64,000 nucleotides of DNA from Rhizobium leguminosarum bv. trifolii WSM2297 (lineage in GTDB: Bacteria > Pseudomonadota > Alphaproteobacteria > Rhizobiales > Rhizobiaceae): assembly GCF_000271845.1 (NCBI RefSeq), contig NZ_JH719393.1, positions 2,014,442-2,078,441 of the forward strand, in the 5' to 3' direction. The notes under the pieces are model-generated. The model made no database searches, was not told the origin of the DNA, and saw nothing but the letters and a program-made list of their open reading frames with translations. Position 1 is the stretch's first letter; every line of letters starts with the position of its first letter. Of this stretch, positions 29,327-38,357 are shown one piece after another. Position numbers and translations under genes: made by a program.

Positions 29327-29757
29327 TCAAAGCGAAAACGAGTCAATGCGCGCTTAGCACGCGCAAGTTGAGCGCGCGGCGGGCGCGAAGGATTCCATGA
29401 ACGGATTCAAATCGATGGACCGATTAGGAATTTTTTTCGCATGCCGCGACGGGCGCCTTAGAACGATCTAGGACCTAGCGGCAGCGCCTGTGGCTTACCT
29501 TGATCAATAGACTGCGCGATCGCTGTGGCGAGCTGAGCGGCAAGCAAAAGGCTGGCATATTGAATATATTTCCCGTTTGGCGGGTAACCCGATGGAAGTC
29601 GCTGAGGTCAAGCCCGTCGAGCGCGCGCAGGGGTTGGAAGACGCCAGGTCTGCCGCAGCCCACAAAAACAAGTTTTGATCTCCTGCCCTGTGAGGTATTC
29701 ATCACAGATCCAAAAGCGCGTGTTTTGCTTCGACGCGTCAATCCCCGGAGTTGCATC
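29327..29757. other. Intergenic region between imuA and the MFS gene
   Basis: No gene supported. A 24-codon frame is present near 29397 but has no homolog I know. The -35/-10 sequences of the imuA promoter should lie at the left edge. Confidence 0.5.
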
Positions 29758-30936
29758 ATGAAAATTGCGCCGCAGCAGCGGATCTATGTCTGCTTCTTTC
29801 TCTTCGCCGTGTCGCTGGGGGCGCTGCTGTCGAGGATGCCGGATTTGCAGGTTGCGCTTGGCGTCGATAAGTCCGAACTCGGGTTGACGTTGATAGGGGC
29901 TGCGATCGGCGCCTTGATTTCGTTGACTTTGTCTTCGCCCTTGATCGCCGCGCTCGGCGCGCGGGCGACGGCGTTTATTACAGTTCTCGGCACATCTGCG
30001 CTGCTTTCGCTTGTCCCATGGATCGGTGGTGCGCCAGCCGTGTTCTGTGTGCTTTTCGTCGAGGGGCTACTCGCCGGCGCGCTGGAGATAAATCTCAATG
30101 TCGAGATCGACCGCATCGAAGCGCAGCTGGGACGCGGCGTGATGAACAGAGCCCATGGTTTCTGGAGCCTCGGCTTCTTCGTCACGGCGCTTGTCTCTTC
30201 GGTCGTGCGCCAAGCCGGTATTTCTATGCAGCTACATCTCGCCGTGACCTTTGTCGCGGTCCTTGCCATCGGCATCTGGGCGATCGCCGGCATGCGCAAT
30301 GCGCCAGCGCGGATCACGTTGGACGAGGGCAAGGCGCCGCTGCTAGCGCTTCCTACCTGGGGGCTAATGCCGCTCTGCGTAATCGGCATCGGCGCCTTTC
30401 TCGTCGAAGGTGCCGGGATCGATTGGTCGGCGATCTATATGCGCGACGTGTTTTCAGTCGAGCCCTTCATCGGCGGACTGGGATTGACACTTTTCACTTT
30501 TTGCATGGCGCTGGCGCGCCTATTCGTCGATCCGCTGGTTGATCGGTTTGGCGCGCGGACCGTCGCCACGATGCTGCTTGTTCTTTCCGCGATCGGCATC
30601 TGCGCCGTCTGGGGCGCACCGCATGCCTATGTTGCACTGGCGGGCTTCGCCTTGATGGGCGCCGGCTGCAGCGCGGTCTATCCCCTGGCCGTCTCGGCGG
30701 CGGCCCAGCGCACTGATCGCGCGGCACATCTCAACGTCGCCGCTCTCGGCCAGATGACCTTCGTGGTCTTTTTCCTGGCGCCGCCGCTGCTCGGTTTAAT
30801 TGCAGAACATGCAGGCATCAGGACCTCCTATCTCGTCTGCCTTCCGCTGGTCATCTACGCGCTCTTTTCGGTCAAGGCGCTTGCGACGCGCCGGGCCGCC
30901 AGCGGCGGTAGCGTTGCGACTGTCCGGAGCGTTTAA
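29758..30936 (+). CDS. Major facilitator superfamily transporter, YbjJ-like
   Basis: A 392-residue inner-membrane protein with twelve predicted spans. The N-terminus RIYVCFFLFAVSLGALLSRMPDLQ and the motif NRAHGFWSLGFF belong to the YbjJ/FucP-like MFS branch. Conserved loop residues include RLFVDPLVDRFGAR. I chose ATG 29758, preceded by GGAG at 8 bases; the longer open frame upstream has no membrane logic. Substrate unknown; this branch includes sugar and drug transporters. Confidence 0.88.
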   Translation: MKIAPQQRIYVCFFLFAVSLGALLSRMPDLQVALGVDKSELGLTLIGAAIGALISLTLSSPLIAALGARATAFITVLGTSALLSLVPWIGGAPAVFCVLFVEGLLAGALEINLNVEIDRIEAQLGRGVMNRAHGFWSLGFFVTALVSSVVRQAGISMQLHLAVTFVAVLAIGIWAIAGMRNAPARITLDEGKAPLLALPTWGLMPLCVIGIGAFLVEGAGIDWSAIYMRDVFSVEPFIGGLGLTLFTFCMALARLFVDPLVDRFGARTVATMLLVLSAIGICAVWGAPHAYVALAGFALMGAGCSAVYPLAVSAAAQRTDRAAHLNVAALGQMTFVVFFLAPPLLGLIAEHAGIRTSYLVCLPLVIYALFSVKALATRRAASGGSVATVRSV

Positions 30937-30954
30937 TAGATGACAGATTGTGCT

Positions 30955-31165
30955 GCCGGTTTCCGGGACAGATCGGCCCAGAGATCGAACGCTGCTGCGC
31001 GACGAGGTGAACCACCTCCCCTTCCCGCCGCATCTTACCGTTGATCGCCATCATGCTGGCGCCGAGCACCACCCGGCGCGAGTTTTTGGCCAGACGAAGA
31101 CATTGGCGATGCCCGTCTCGTCCCCGATAGTAATGAACATCATGCCCTTCGGCGCCTCGATCGAC
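30955..31165 (-). pseudogene. Relic of a second dnaE2 3' end
   Basis: About 210 bases closely resemble the 3' end of the intact dnaE2 gene nearby (region encoding [27 protein letters not shown]), with several small indels that break the frame. No other part of a polymerase is present. Confidence 0.8.
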
Positions 31166-31239
31166 CGGCCCGTTGTCAATGACTTTCATGGCGCAGCGCG
31201 GTCTTTCGGATGGGCCGGCAAGCGAATTTGAAGAGCGTG

Positions 31240-31378
31240 ACTGTATCTAGGCAGTGCCGCTGAAGCGGCGAAGCAATGCTCTCGCCCGAAGCCTCGTAAT
31301 ACTCCTGGCCCGGCACATGATAGATGCGCTCGCCGCTGCACTGCTTCAGGATGAACAGGCTGCGAGGTCCAGGCCAGT
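31240..31378 (-). pseudogene. Possible relic of a thermonuclease-family C-terminus
   Basis: A minus-strand frame reads GERIYHVPGQEYYE, which resembles the small C-terminal domain of rhizobial secreted nuclease-like proteins (a cysteine-flanked GxRIYHVPG motif). Nothing else of such a gene is visible in the 340 bases before the Nudix gene. The rest of that stretch holds no recognisable feature. Confidence 0.35.
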
Positions 31379-31534
31379 CAACCAGTCAGGATATTAGTAC
31401 CAAAGCGGATCCTGTCCATTGCCGGACGCGGGCCGGGCGATGCTCAGGGACCATAGCCGATACGCAACTGCTCGGCAGCGACGTTGTCGCCATTTACCTG
31501 GCGCGGACGTGCTCACCCCGCGCCCTTGGAGACC

Positions 31535-32050
31535 TTAGCTCTTCTTAATATCGGCTTGACGGGACCTCGCGATCGCCTTTTCGACCTTCTTTAACAAGCT
31601 TTTAAGTTCGGGCTCGCGAACGAGACCAGCAGCTTCGAACGGTGAGAGCCATTGGCTGCTTCGTTGCTTTTCCTCCGGGAAGTTTTCATCCGTTTTTTTA
31701 GCTTCCAAAAGATGGACTTGGACTATGGACGGAACTCGTTCACCGGTGTCGAGTGTCTTGATATAGGTATAGTAGCCAAAGGGGCGCTTTTTCGCCTTTC
31801 CAATCACGCCGGCTTCTTCCCAAGCCTCGCGCTCGGCAACCTGGTGCGGTGACAGCGCACTGATAGGCCAGCCCTTGGGGATGACCCAGCGGCCGCTGTC
31901 GCGAGATGTGATCAACAGGACCTGGACCGCGTTTTCGTCAATTCTCCGGTAGCAGATAGCGGCAAACTGCTCCATCGCTTCTCCCCGAAACAGCTGTTCG
32001 GCCCCGGCTGCCAACCGGCTGAGGTATGATCTGGTTTTCTTGGCATTCAT
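31535..32050 (-). CDS. Nudix hydrolase, DIPP-like
   Basis: A 171-residue Nudix enzyme hydrolysing nucleotide- or inositol-diphosphate substrates. The Nudix box is GWPISALSPHQVAEREAWEE followed by AGV; the RExxEE part is intact, while the first Glu of the strict consensus is Leu, as in related rhizobial diphosphoinositol-type enzymes. The substrate is not determined by sequence. The N-terminal 25 residues precede the fold and may be a regulatory tail; the second Met (MEQFAAICYRR) is an alternative start. Confidence 0.85.
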   Translation of the reverse strand: MNAKKTRSYLSRLAAGAEQLFRGEAMEQFAAICYRRIDENAVQVLLITSRDSGRWVIPKGWPISALSPHQVAEREAWEEAGVIGKAKKRPFGYYTYIKTLDTGERVPSIVQVHLLEAKKTDENFPEEKQRSSQWLSPFEAAGLVREPELKSLLKKVEKAIARSRQADIKKS

Positions 32051-32194
32051 TTTAGCCGCCGCGCGCTGGCTGAGCTTTTGGCTGAAGGCATATTGATCTC
32101 CCGGGCGGCAAAGCGAAGGTGAAGCTCACATTGAACCAGCTAAACCATAGCTGAGTGACAATGCCTTCAAGCATACTGCTTTTTCAAGGCGGGA

Positions 32195-32212
32195 TTGTCA
32201 TAAATCTGTCAC
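32195..32212 (+). promoter_or_regulatory. Pho box upstream of orfA-pit
   Basis: TTGTCAT-AAAT-CTGTCAC closely matches the PhoB consensus CTGTCAT-N4-CTGTCAY. It is about 110 bases before the start of the PhoU-like gene. In Sinorhizobium meliloti PhoB represses orfA-pit under phosphate starvation; the same is likely here. Confidence 0.78.
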
Positions 32213-32325
32213 AAATCGGAATCGACCCCTTTCTCTTCAAGGAGATAGAGGTTAGGACACGGCTGTCCCGGATGACGGTCCGCTGTCGTCGTCTATAGTG
32301 CAGAGCAAAAAATCGCGAGGTTCTA

Positions 32326-32967
32326 ATGCTGGGTTGGTTTCGAAGGTTGATGCCACGCGAAGACCGGTTTTTTGAACTCTTCGAGCAACATTCCAAGACG
32401 ATCGTCGAAGCCGCACAAGCGTTAGACAGGTTGCTGTCGGGCATTGAGATCGAGCATCAATGCGAAACGATCGTTCGATTGGAAGACCGGGCGGACGATA
32501 TCACCCGCGAAGTAATGCTGGCGGTCCGGCGAAGTTTCATCACCCCTTTCGATCGTGGAGACATCAAGGATCTCATTCAATCCATGGACGATGCGATCGA
32601 CATGATGCACAAGACCGTTAAGACCATTCGGCTCTTCGAGCAGAGCAGCTTTGATCCGCGCATGCAGGAGATGGGCAAGACTATCGTCGAGGCCGCAAAT
32701 CTTGTTGCGGAGGCAATCCCGCTGCTTGATCGCATGAACGCCAATGCACCGCGACTGTCAGCCATTGTCGAGCAGGTGACGCGCGTTGAGGGCCGGTCAG
32801 ATGAGCTCCACGAGCAGGGGCTCAAAGACCTGTTTCGCCGGCACGGTGCCGACAATGCGATGGCCTACATGATCGGCAGCGAGATCTATGGCGAGCTGGA
32901 AAAGGTGGTCGACCGTTTCGAAGATGTCGCCAACGAGATCAGCGGCATCGTGATCGAGAATGTCTGA
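32326..32967 (+). CDS. PhoU-like DUF47 protein, Pit accessory (OrfA)
   Basis: A 213-residue all-helical protein of the DUF47/PhoU-like family that is normally linked to Pit phosphate permeases. The pattern RLEDRADDITREVMLAVRRSF then PFDRGDIKDLIQSMDDAIDMM is characteristic, and the C-terminal half repeats the three-helix unit. Its TGA overlaps the ATG of the transporter gene (TGATG), so expression is coupled. It probably modulates phosphate uptake activity. Confidence 0.93.
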   Translation: MLGWFRRLMPREDRFFELFEQHSKTIVEAAQALDRLLSGIEIEHQCETIVRLEDRADDITREVMLAVRRSFITPFDRGDIKDLIQSMDDAIDMMHKTVKTIRLFEQSSFDPRMQEMGKTIVEAANLVAEAIPLLDRMNANAPRLSAIVEQVTRVEGRSDELHEQGLKDLFRRHGADNAMAYMIGSEIYGELEKVVDRFEDVANEISGIVIENV

Positions 32968-33980
32968 TGGATGCCACTCTCGCATTTCCTCTGCTGGTCG
33001 GCCTTATCGGGGTCGCTCTGTTATTCGATTTTCTCAACGGCCTGCACGATGCGGCTAACTCGATAGCGACAATCGTATCGACGCGGGTTCTAAGGCCGCA
33101 ATATGCGGTTCTGTGGGCAGCCTTCTTCAATTTCATCGCCTTCCTGTTCTTCGGGCTACATGTGGCCGAGACGCTCGGAACGGGCATTATCGATCCGGCG
33201 ATTGTCACCCCGCAGGTGATCTTCGCGGCCCTGGTCGGCGCTATCGTCTGGAATGTCTTGACCTGGATATTCGGCATTCCGTCGAGTTCCTCCCATGCCC
33301 TGGTCGGCGGTCTCGTCGGCGCAGGCCTTGCCAAGACAGGGCTGAGCTCGATTGTCTGGAGCGGGCTTCTCAAGACGGCTGCCGCAATCGTCATGTCGCC
33401 GATGATAGGCTTTCTTCTAGCGCTGTTTCTCATCCTGGCGGTAACCTGGACTTTCATCCGGCAGACACCGTTTGCCGTCGATCGATCATTCCGCTTCCTG
33501 CAATTCCTGTCGGCATCGCTGTATTCTCTCGGCCATGGCGGCAATGACGCGCAGAAGACCATGGGTATCATTGCCGTGCTTCTTTACTCGCAGGGTTATC
33601 TCGGCGGCAGCTTTCATGTGCCGCTCTGGGTCGTGCTTTCATGCCAGGCCGCAATGGCCCTCGGCACGCTGTTCGGCGGCTGGCGCATCGTTCATACGAT
33701 GGGTTCGAAGATCACTAGGCTGAACCCGATGCAAGGCTTCTGTGCCGAAACGGGCGGCGCTCTGACGCTCTTCGGCGCCACATGGCTCGGCATCCCCGTT
33801 TCGACAACCCACACCATAACCGGCGCCATCATCGGCGTCGGCGCTGCAAGGCGGGTCTCTGCGGTCCGGTGGGGCCTGGCGGGCAATATCGTGGTCGCAT
33901 GGGTTGTTACCCTACCCGCTGCGGCGATCATTTCGGCACTCTCGTTTGGGCTCGTGACGGTTTTGAGCAGGCTTTTTTAG
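32967..33980 (+). CDS. pit: Low-affinity inorganic phosphate transporter Pit
   Basis: A 337-residue PiT-family transporter with about ten membrane spans and the twin signature GLHDAANSIATIVSTR near residue 25 and GGNDAQKTMGIIAVLL near 190. The family is a proton/divalent-phosphate symporter used when phosphate is plentiful. Coupled to the DUF47 gene by overlap, the classical orfA-pit pair of rhizobia. Confidence 0.95.
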   Translation: MDATLAFPLLVGLIGVALLFDFLNGLHDAANSIATIVSTRVLRPQYAVLWAAFFNFIAFLFFGLHVAETLGTGIIDPAIVTPQVIFAALVGAIVWNVLTWIFGIPSSSSHALVGGLVGAGLAKTGLSSIVWSGLLKTAAAIVMSPMIGFLLALFLILAVTWTFIRQTPFAVDRSFRFLQFLSASLYSLGHGGNDAQKTMGIIAVLLYSQGYLGGSFHVPLWVVLSCQAAMALGTLFGGWRIVHTMGSKITRLNPMQGFCAETGGALTLFGATWLGIPVSTTHTITGAIIGVGAARRVSAVRWGLAGNIVVAWVVTLPAAAIISALSFGLVTVLSRLF

Positions 33981-34265
33981 AATCTCTCGTCATAGAAGGA
34001 GGGCGAGAGCACTGGCAAGTCACAGCCTGCCATGCGCGAAATCTGCACGGGGCCGGGGGCGGCGTCCGGGGAAAGCCCGGCCAGCCAACCGAGTCCGAAG
34101 AAGCCGTTCTCGATCCGATTCCGGGGGCAGTAGGTCAACGCGACCGCGCTCGGATCAGTGTCCAGCTGCGACGGCTATCTCTCATGGCTAACCTCGCTTT
34201 GAGTGTGAGGGGGCGGCGCCTGGGAGACTGGCTGCATAGCGGAGATTCTTGTCGTCGGTTTCCGC

Positions 34266-34444
34266 ATGAAGGATGCAAATTCCTTCCAGCCGCCCTCCAA
34301 GAGCGCGGTCATTCCGACGGAGACGCCGCCGCGTTTCGAGGACATCAAGCCGATCGGCTGAGACTTTAAGACCTATGGAACCCGGCAAAGCGCAAGGCAA
34401 TGCTGGAACGCTGGGATCGCGAAATCGGCGCCACCGCCACCTGA
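34266..34444 (+). pseudogene. Small unknown gene relic, stop and frameshift
   Basis: A frame starting MKDANSFQPPSKSAVIPTET stops at an in-frame TGA after 31 codons. It resumes as DFKTYG, then another frame ends NPAKRKAMLERWDREIGATAT. The pieces read as one short charged protein with a nonsense mutation and a frameshift. I do not recognise the family; the reconstruction is inference. Confidence 0.3.
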
Positions 34445-34575
34445 TGCCCTGAACGGCGGCGTCCGCATGACCGCGCACTTCAGTTTTGTGGCCTTGCCCC
34501 CCACTTCATCGTCAAGAAATCGTCGGATGAAAGCGCGGAAGGCAACAGCTCCGACTGAGCGCCACTGCGAGAGAA

Positions 34576-34830
34576 TTAGCGGGAAAGCGAGTTGTCGTTC
34601 GCAGGCCCAATCGCCGCGTAGCCTGCTTGCGACAGATGCACATTCGACCCGACCAGCAAAATCCACTCCTGATTGCTGGCGTGAATTAACGCGGCCTCCA
34701 CTTGGTCCAAGCTGAGCCCCTTGTCGATTCCATAGTCCATGATGGTATCGACCGGCACGCTGTCAGTGACTTTCTTGGCGCGCATGGCCATGAAGTCCAG
34801 GACAAGGCGGTTATGGGTGTTGGGGCTCAC
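34576..34830 (-). CDS. Hypothetical protein, possible winged-helix fold
   Basis: An 84-residue protein with alternating helices (LVLDFMAMRAKKV, MDYGIDKGLSLDQVEAALIHASNQEWILLV) ending in a short strand pair, which suggests a small winged-helix or DNA-binding-like fold. I do not recognise a named family. Start at ATG 34830. It stands alone, with the SOS box of dinB further upstream facing the other way. Confidence 0.6.
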   Translation of the reverse strand: MSPNTHNRLVLDFMAMRAKKVTDSVPVDTIMDYGIDKGLSLDQVEAALIHASNQEWILLVGSNVHLSQAGYAAIGPANDNSLSR

Positions 34831-34991
34831 GGCAGCTCCGGTCGGTAGGACAGAGCAATCATCGCACGATTCCCGCCAATAGTGAAAGCAGGAAGGAAAG
34901 GCGGTGAGCGGCGCCGATGCCGTACCGGTAGTTTCGCGAGCCGCGACGAGGCGCCCACCGAAACAGTTGATATCGCGCGAAAGCCTGCTAT

Positions 34992-35006
34992 GTTCCCTTT
35001 TTGTTT
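34992..35006 (+). promoter_or_regulatory. Near-consensus LexA box of dinB
   Basis: GTTC-N7-GTTT differs by one base from the perfect alphaproteobacterial SOS box. It lies 39 bases before the dinB start. Confidence 0.7.
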
Positions 35007-35045
35007 CGGCGCGAAAGCCGATCTCGTCGCGATCGCTGAGCCGCT

Positions 35046-36134
35046 ATGAATGACCTGAGCTTATCCCCAGTCCGAAAAATCGTCCACGTCGACATGGATG
35101 CATTTTATGCGTCGGTCGAGCAGCGCGATAACCCGGAATTGCGCGGCAAACCGATCGCCGTCGGTGGATCTGCGGCCCGCGGCGTGGTGGCCGCAGCGAG
35201 CTACGAGGCACGCGCCTTCGGCGTCCATTCGGCGATGCCATCGGTGACAGCCAAGCGCAAATGCCTGGACCTGATCTTCGTGCCGCCCCGCTTCGATGTC
35301 TACAAGGCAGTGTCCCAGCAGATCCGCGAGATCTTCGCCGAATACACACCGCTGATCGAGCCGCTGTCGCTCGACGAGGCCTATCTCGATGTCACCGAAA
35401 ATCTCAAGGGCATGGACATCGCCACCGAGATCGCGCTGGAGATCCGCGCAAAGATCAAGCAAGTCACCGGCCTCAACGCCTCGGCCGGGATTTCTTATAA
35501 CAAGTTCCTCGCCAAGATGGCGAGCGACCTGAACAAGCCGAACGGCCAGGCTGTCATCACGCCGAGGAACGGACTGGCCTTCGTCGAGGCTCTGCCCGTC
35601 AAGAAATTCCATGGTGTCGGCCCGGCAACGGCCGAAAAGATGCATCGGCTCGGGATCGACACCGGCGCCGACCTCAAGGAAAAGACGCTTGAATTTCTGG
35701 TCGAACATTTTGGGAAGTCGGGACCCTATTTCTATGGCATCGCCCGCGGCATCGATGAGCGCCGCGTCAAGCCGGACCGCGTGCGCAAATCCGTTGGCGC
35801 CGAGGATACGTTTTCCCAGGACCTCCATAGCTACGAGCCAGCCCGCGAAGGGCTTCAGCCGCTGATCGAAAAGGTTTGGGCTTATTGCGAGGCCAATGCG
35901 ATCGGCGCCAAGACGGTGACGCTCAAAGTCAAATACGCCGACTTCAACCAGATCACCCGCAGCAAGACGGTTCCCGCAGCGCTGCCGGGGATCACCGATC
36001 TCGAGGATATCGTCGACTTTCTGCTCGCGCCGATCTTTCCGCTGCGAAAAGGCATACGGCTGCTCGGCGTATCCCTGTCCTCGCTGGAACGGCGGGCCTC
36101 TGGGACGGAGCCGCAGTTGCGACTAGCGCTTTAG
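35046..36134 (+). CDS. dinB: DNA polymerase IV
   Basis: A 362-residue Y-family polymerase for lesion bypass. Catalytic acids lie in VHVDMDAFYASVEQRDNP and SLDEAYLDVTE; the thumb and little-finger domains follow (KKFHGVGPATAEKMHRLGI and the IRLLGVSLSSL tail). No clear clamp-binding tail beyond the C-terminal region. The ribosome site is weak. A LexA-like box sits just upstream. A mosaic copy of its 3' half is present about 1.9 kb downstream. Confidence 0.96.
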   Translation: MNDLSLSPVRKIVHVDMDAFYASVEQRDNPELRGKPIAVGGSAARGVVAAASYEARAFGVHSAMPSVTAKRKCLDLIFVPPRFDVYKAVSQQIREIFAEYTPLIEPLSLDEAYLDVTENLKGMDIATEIALEIRAKIKQVTGLNASAGISYNKFLAKMASDLNKPNGQAVITPRNGLAFVEALPVKKFHGVGPATAEKMHRLGIDTGADLKEKTLEFLVEHFGKSGPYFYGIARGIDERRVKPDRVRKSVGAEDTFSQDLHSYEPAREGLQPLIEKVWAYCEANAIGAKTVTLKVKYADFNQITRSKTVPAALPGITDLEDIVDFLLAPIFPLRKGIRLLGVSLSSLERRASGTEPQLRLAL

Positions 36135-36147
36135 ACCGCGAGCATCG

Positions 36148-36550
36148 CTTTCCAGGCACGGGCATCCAAGCAGGCAATGTATCCCTCGTACATGATCGTC
36201 GCTGCCCGTTCGTGGGATGAAGCGTCATGTTAAGGCCTCCGATTCTTCACCACCAGGAGTGAAGTGCGCGAGGTGCCGGACAGGAGGAAGTCATGACCCG
36301 CTACCGGTACGCCCCGAAGGTAGCGATGACTAAGCGGCTGTGCAATTGCTCGCCTTGAAGGGATGCGAACCACCGACCCCGCCATTCCACAATCGTGCAG
36401 TCGATGGGACAAGGAATTCGCGCGCCTGCGGCAAAATATCTCACTGCTAGATTTGGCACATCCGACGGCCGACGTATTGGAGTGGAGATCAGGCGTAGAT
36501 TTTATCACCAAATGGTGCTATCCATAACACCATAATCAGGAAGCCAAACG
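36148..36550. other. Rearranged intergenic region with vapBC operator
   Basis: Immediately after dinB the sequence matches the end of the downstream SRAP gene for a few codons (MLAV-stop on the minus strand), then changes to a short stretch reading GYIACLDARAWKA, like a SnoaL-type fragment. The junction marks an old recombination end-point. At 36502-36536 three CACC/GGTG half-sites occur (ATGGTG-N10-CACCAT), 18 bases before vapB, suitable for VapBC binding. No gene otherwise. Confidence 0.5.
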
Positions 36551-36751
36551 ATGCGATCGACCATCAATCTCGACGACACCCTCATGGAAAGGGCTAGATT
36601 TCTGACGGGCACGAAAGAAACCGCCACTCTGGTCCGCCAAGCGTTGGAGACGCTTGTTCGTGTGGAGTCGGGAAAACGCCTGATCGCGCTCGGCGGAACT
36701 ATGCCGGATGCGGAGGCAGCCCCACGCCGCCGGAGCGCACCTGCCAAGTGA
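36551..36751 (+). CDS. VapB-type antitoxin
   Basis: A 66-residue antitoxin of the ribbon-helix-helix type II class (MRSTINLDDTLMERARFLTG, then ETATLVRQALETLV). The basic C-terminus (RRRSAPAK) is the toxin-contact tail. AGGAAG ribosome site. Its stop overlaps the toxin start by 4 bases (GTGA). Confidence 0.85.
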   Translation: MRSTINLDDTLMERARFLTGTKETATLVRQALETLVRVESGKRLIALGGTMPDAEAAPRRRSAPAK

Positions 36752-37131
36752 TACTTGCCGACACTTCCATCTGGATCGATCATTTCCGGCATGCCGATTC
36801 AGAGCTGCGTAGGATTATTGAGGACGACCGTCTCTTATGCCATCCATCCGTAATCGGAGAGCTCGCACTTGGCAGCCTTCGGGATCGCAGTAGCGTGATA
36901 GCTTTCCTGGCGGCCCAGCGCGAAGCGTTCGTCGCTACGCACGACGAAGTTATGAGGATGATTGATCGCCACGCCATTTTTAGTATGGGCATTGGCTACA
37001 CAGATGCCCACTTGATGGCCTCAGTCCTCCTCGATCAACGAGCGGTCTTATGGACCAGGGATAAGCGTCTGCGGGCAGCGGCCGAAAAGGCGGGGGCTTC
37101 ACTGCACACCCCTGCCAACGCGCGAAACTAA
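36748..37131 (+). CDS. VapC-type PIN-domain toxin
   Basis: A 127-residue PIN ribonuclease. Conserved acids are seen in ILADTSIWIDHFR, the GELALGSLRDR helix, GYTDAHLMAS and LWTRDKRL. GTG start overlapping the antitoxin stop. VapC toxins cut tRNA or rRNA; the target here is unknown. Complete and probably active with VapB. Confidence 0.88.
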   Translation: MILADTSIWIDHFRHADSELRRIIEDDRLLCHPSVIGELALGSLRDRSSVIAFLAAQREAFVATHDEVMRMIDRHAIFSMGIGYTDAHLMASVLLDQRAVLWTRDKRLRAAAEKAGASLHTPANARN

Positions 37132-37342
37132 ATGCTGTATCGAAGCACCCACGCTGGTCGTCAGCCGCCTGAGCCCAGAGTTCCGATCGATACATTATGC
37201 GATCTTCTTCTCCAGAACGGCAACAAGCCGGACGCCTCGAAAACCCCCGCCGTGCGAGACCGTTGACCCACTATTTCAGTGCCAGTGGCGTGAAAGGTAT
37301 TTATGGATTGGACCTTAGTCCAACAGGGCTGGTCGCGTTCGC

Positions 37343-37918
37343 TTACTTCACAATGCGATAGGCGATATGCCGAGCGGGTGGCGTGTCGAGCATGCTGGTG
37401 GGCTCAAGCTTGATCTGATTGGGCAGCGTGTCGAACAGGCGAGTCCCAGCACCAAAGAGCACCGGCACGATATGCAACTCGATCTCGTCGACAAACCCGC
37501 CGGCCAGTGCTTGGCGAAAGACGTCGGCTCCGCCCATGAGGCTCACATCCTTGCCTCTGGCCGCCGACTTCGCCTGCTTCACCGCGTCGGGAATTGTCCC
37601 AGCCGCGTGATAGATTCCAGCGCTGTGCGAGGCGAGTAACGGCCGGCGGGTGACGACGAAAAGCGGCAGCTTTAACGGCCCCGTCGGCCCGTTCTCATCC
37701 CAGTATGGGATCGAGTCGTCATAGCATTTGCGCCCGCAGATCACGCTGCCAACATTGCTGGTGAGGCGCTGCACATATGTATCGCCCTCTGCACCGCTGC
37801 TGAAGAACCATTCATGAAGAAATTCGCCGTTCTTGCCGAGTGGTTCCTCCCTGGTCTGGTTTCCTGCGGTAATGAAGCCGTCGAGCGACATGCTGATATT
37901 GAAAGCGACCTTGGTCAT
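37343..37918 (-). CDS. Dihydrofolate-reductase-fold protein (RibD C-terminal family)
   Basis: A 191-residue protein of the RibD C-terminal/DHFR-like family (NISMSLDGFITAG near the start, LPLFVVTRR, VSLMGGADVFRQAL, FVDEIELHIVPVLFGAGTRLF). These are NAD(P)H-binding reductases of mostly unknown substrate, distinct from true folate DHFR. The ribosome site GGAG lies 7 bases before ATG. Stands alone next to the dinB relic. Confidence 0.85.
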   Translation of the reverse strand: MTKVAFNISMSLDGFITAGNQTREEPLGKNGEFLHEWFFSSGAEGDTYVQRLTSNVGSVICGRKCYDDSIPYWDENGPTGPLKLPLFVVTRRPLLASHSAGIYHAAGTIPDAVKQAKSAARGKDVSLMGGADVFRQALAGGFVDEIELHIVPVLFGAGTRLFDTLPNQIKLEPTSMLDTPPARHIAYRIVK

Positions 37919-38016
37919 TTGCGTTCTCCGTGACCGATCGGTTAAGGTTACGCCTTCATGACGAATGGGTGTCGGTCAACTCTACATCTGGGCCACGAAA
38001 TAGCTCGTCGCGGGCG

Positions 38017-38357
38017 GCGATCAGCGTGCCGAGGATATCTTCTCACAAGACCTCCCTGCCTTTGAACCGGCCCTTGAAGGGCCTCAGCCGCTGATCGAAA
38101 AGGTGTGAGCTTATTGCGAGGTCAATGGGATCGGCGCCAGACGGTGACGCTCAAGATCAAACGCCGACTTCCACCATATCACCCGCGGCAAGACGGTTGC
38201 GGCACCTCTGAGGATGATCGCCGATCTTGAGGACACCGTCAGCCTGCTGACGCCGAACTTTCCGCCGCGAAAAGGCATACGGCTGCTCGGCGTCGCCCTG
38301 TCCTCGCTGGAACGGCGGGCCTCTGGGACGGAGCCGCAGTTGCGACTAGCGCTTTAG
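38017..38357 (+). pseudogene. Mosaic relic of dinB 3' half
   Basis: Matches the dinB region from GAGGATACGTTTTCCCAGGAC to its stop. The left two thirds are strongly diverged, with frame-breaking changes. The last 100 bases, up to and past the stop codon, differ from the intact gene at only about four positions. It runs directly into the convergent SRAP gene. Confidence 0.88.
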
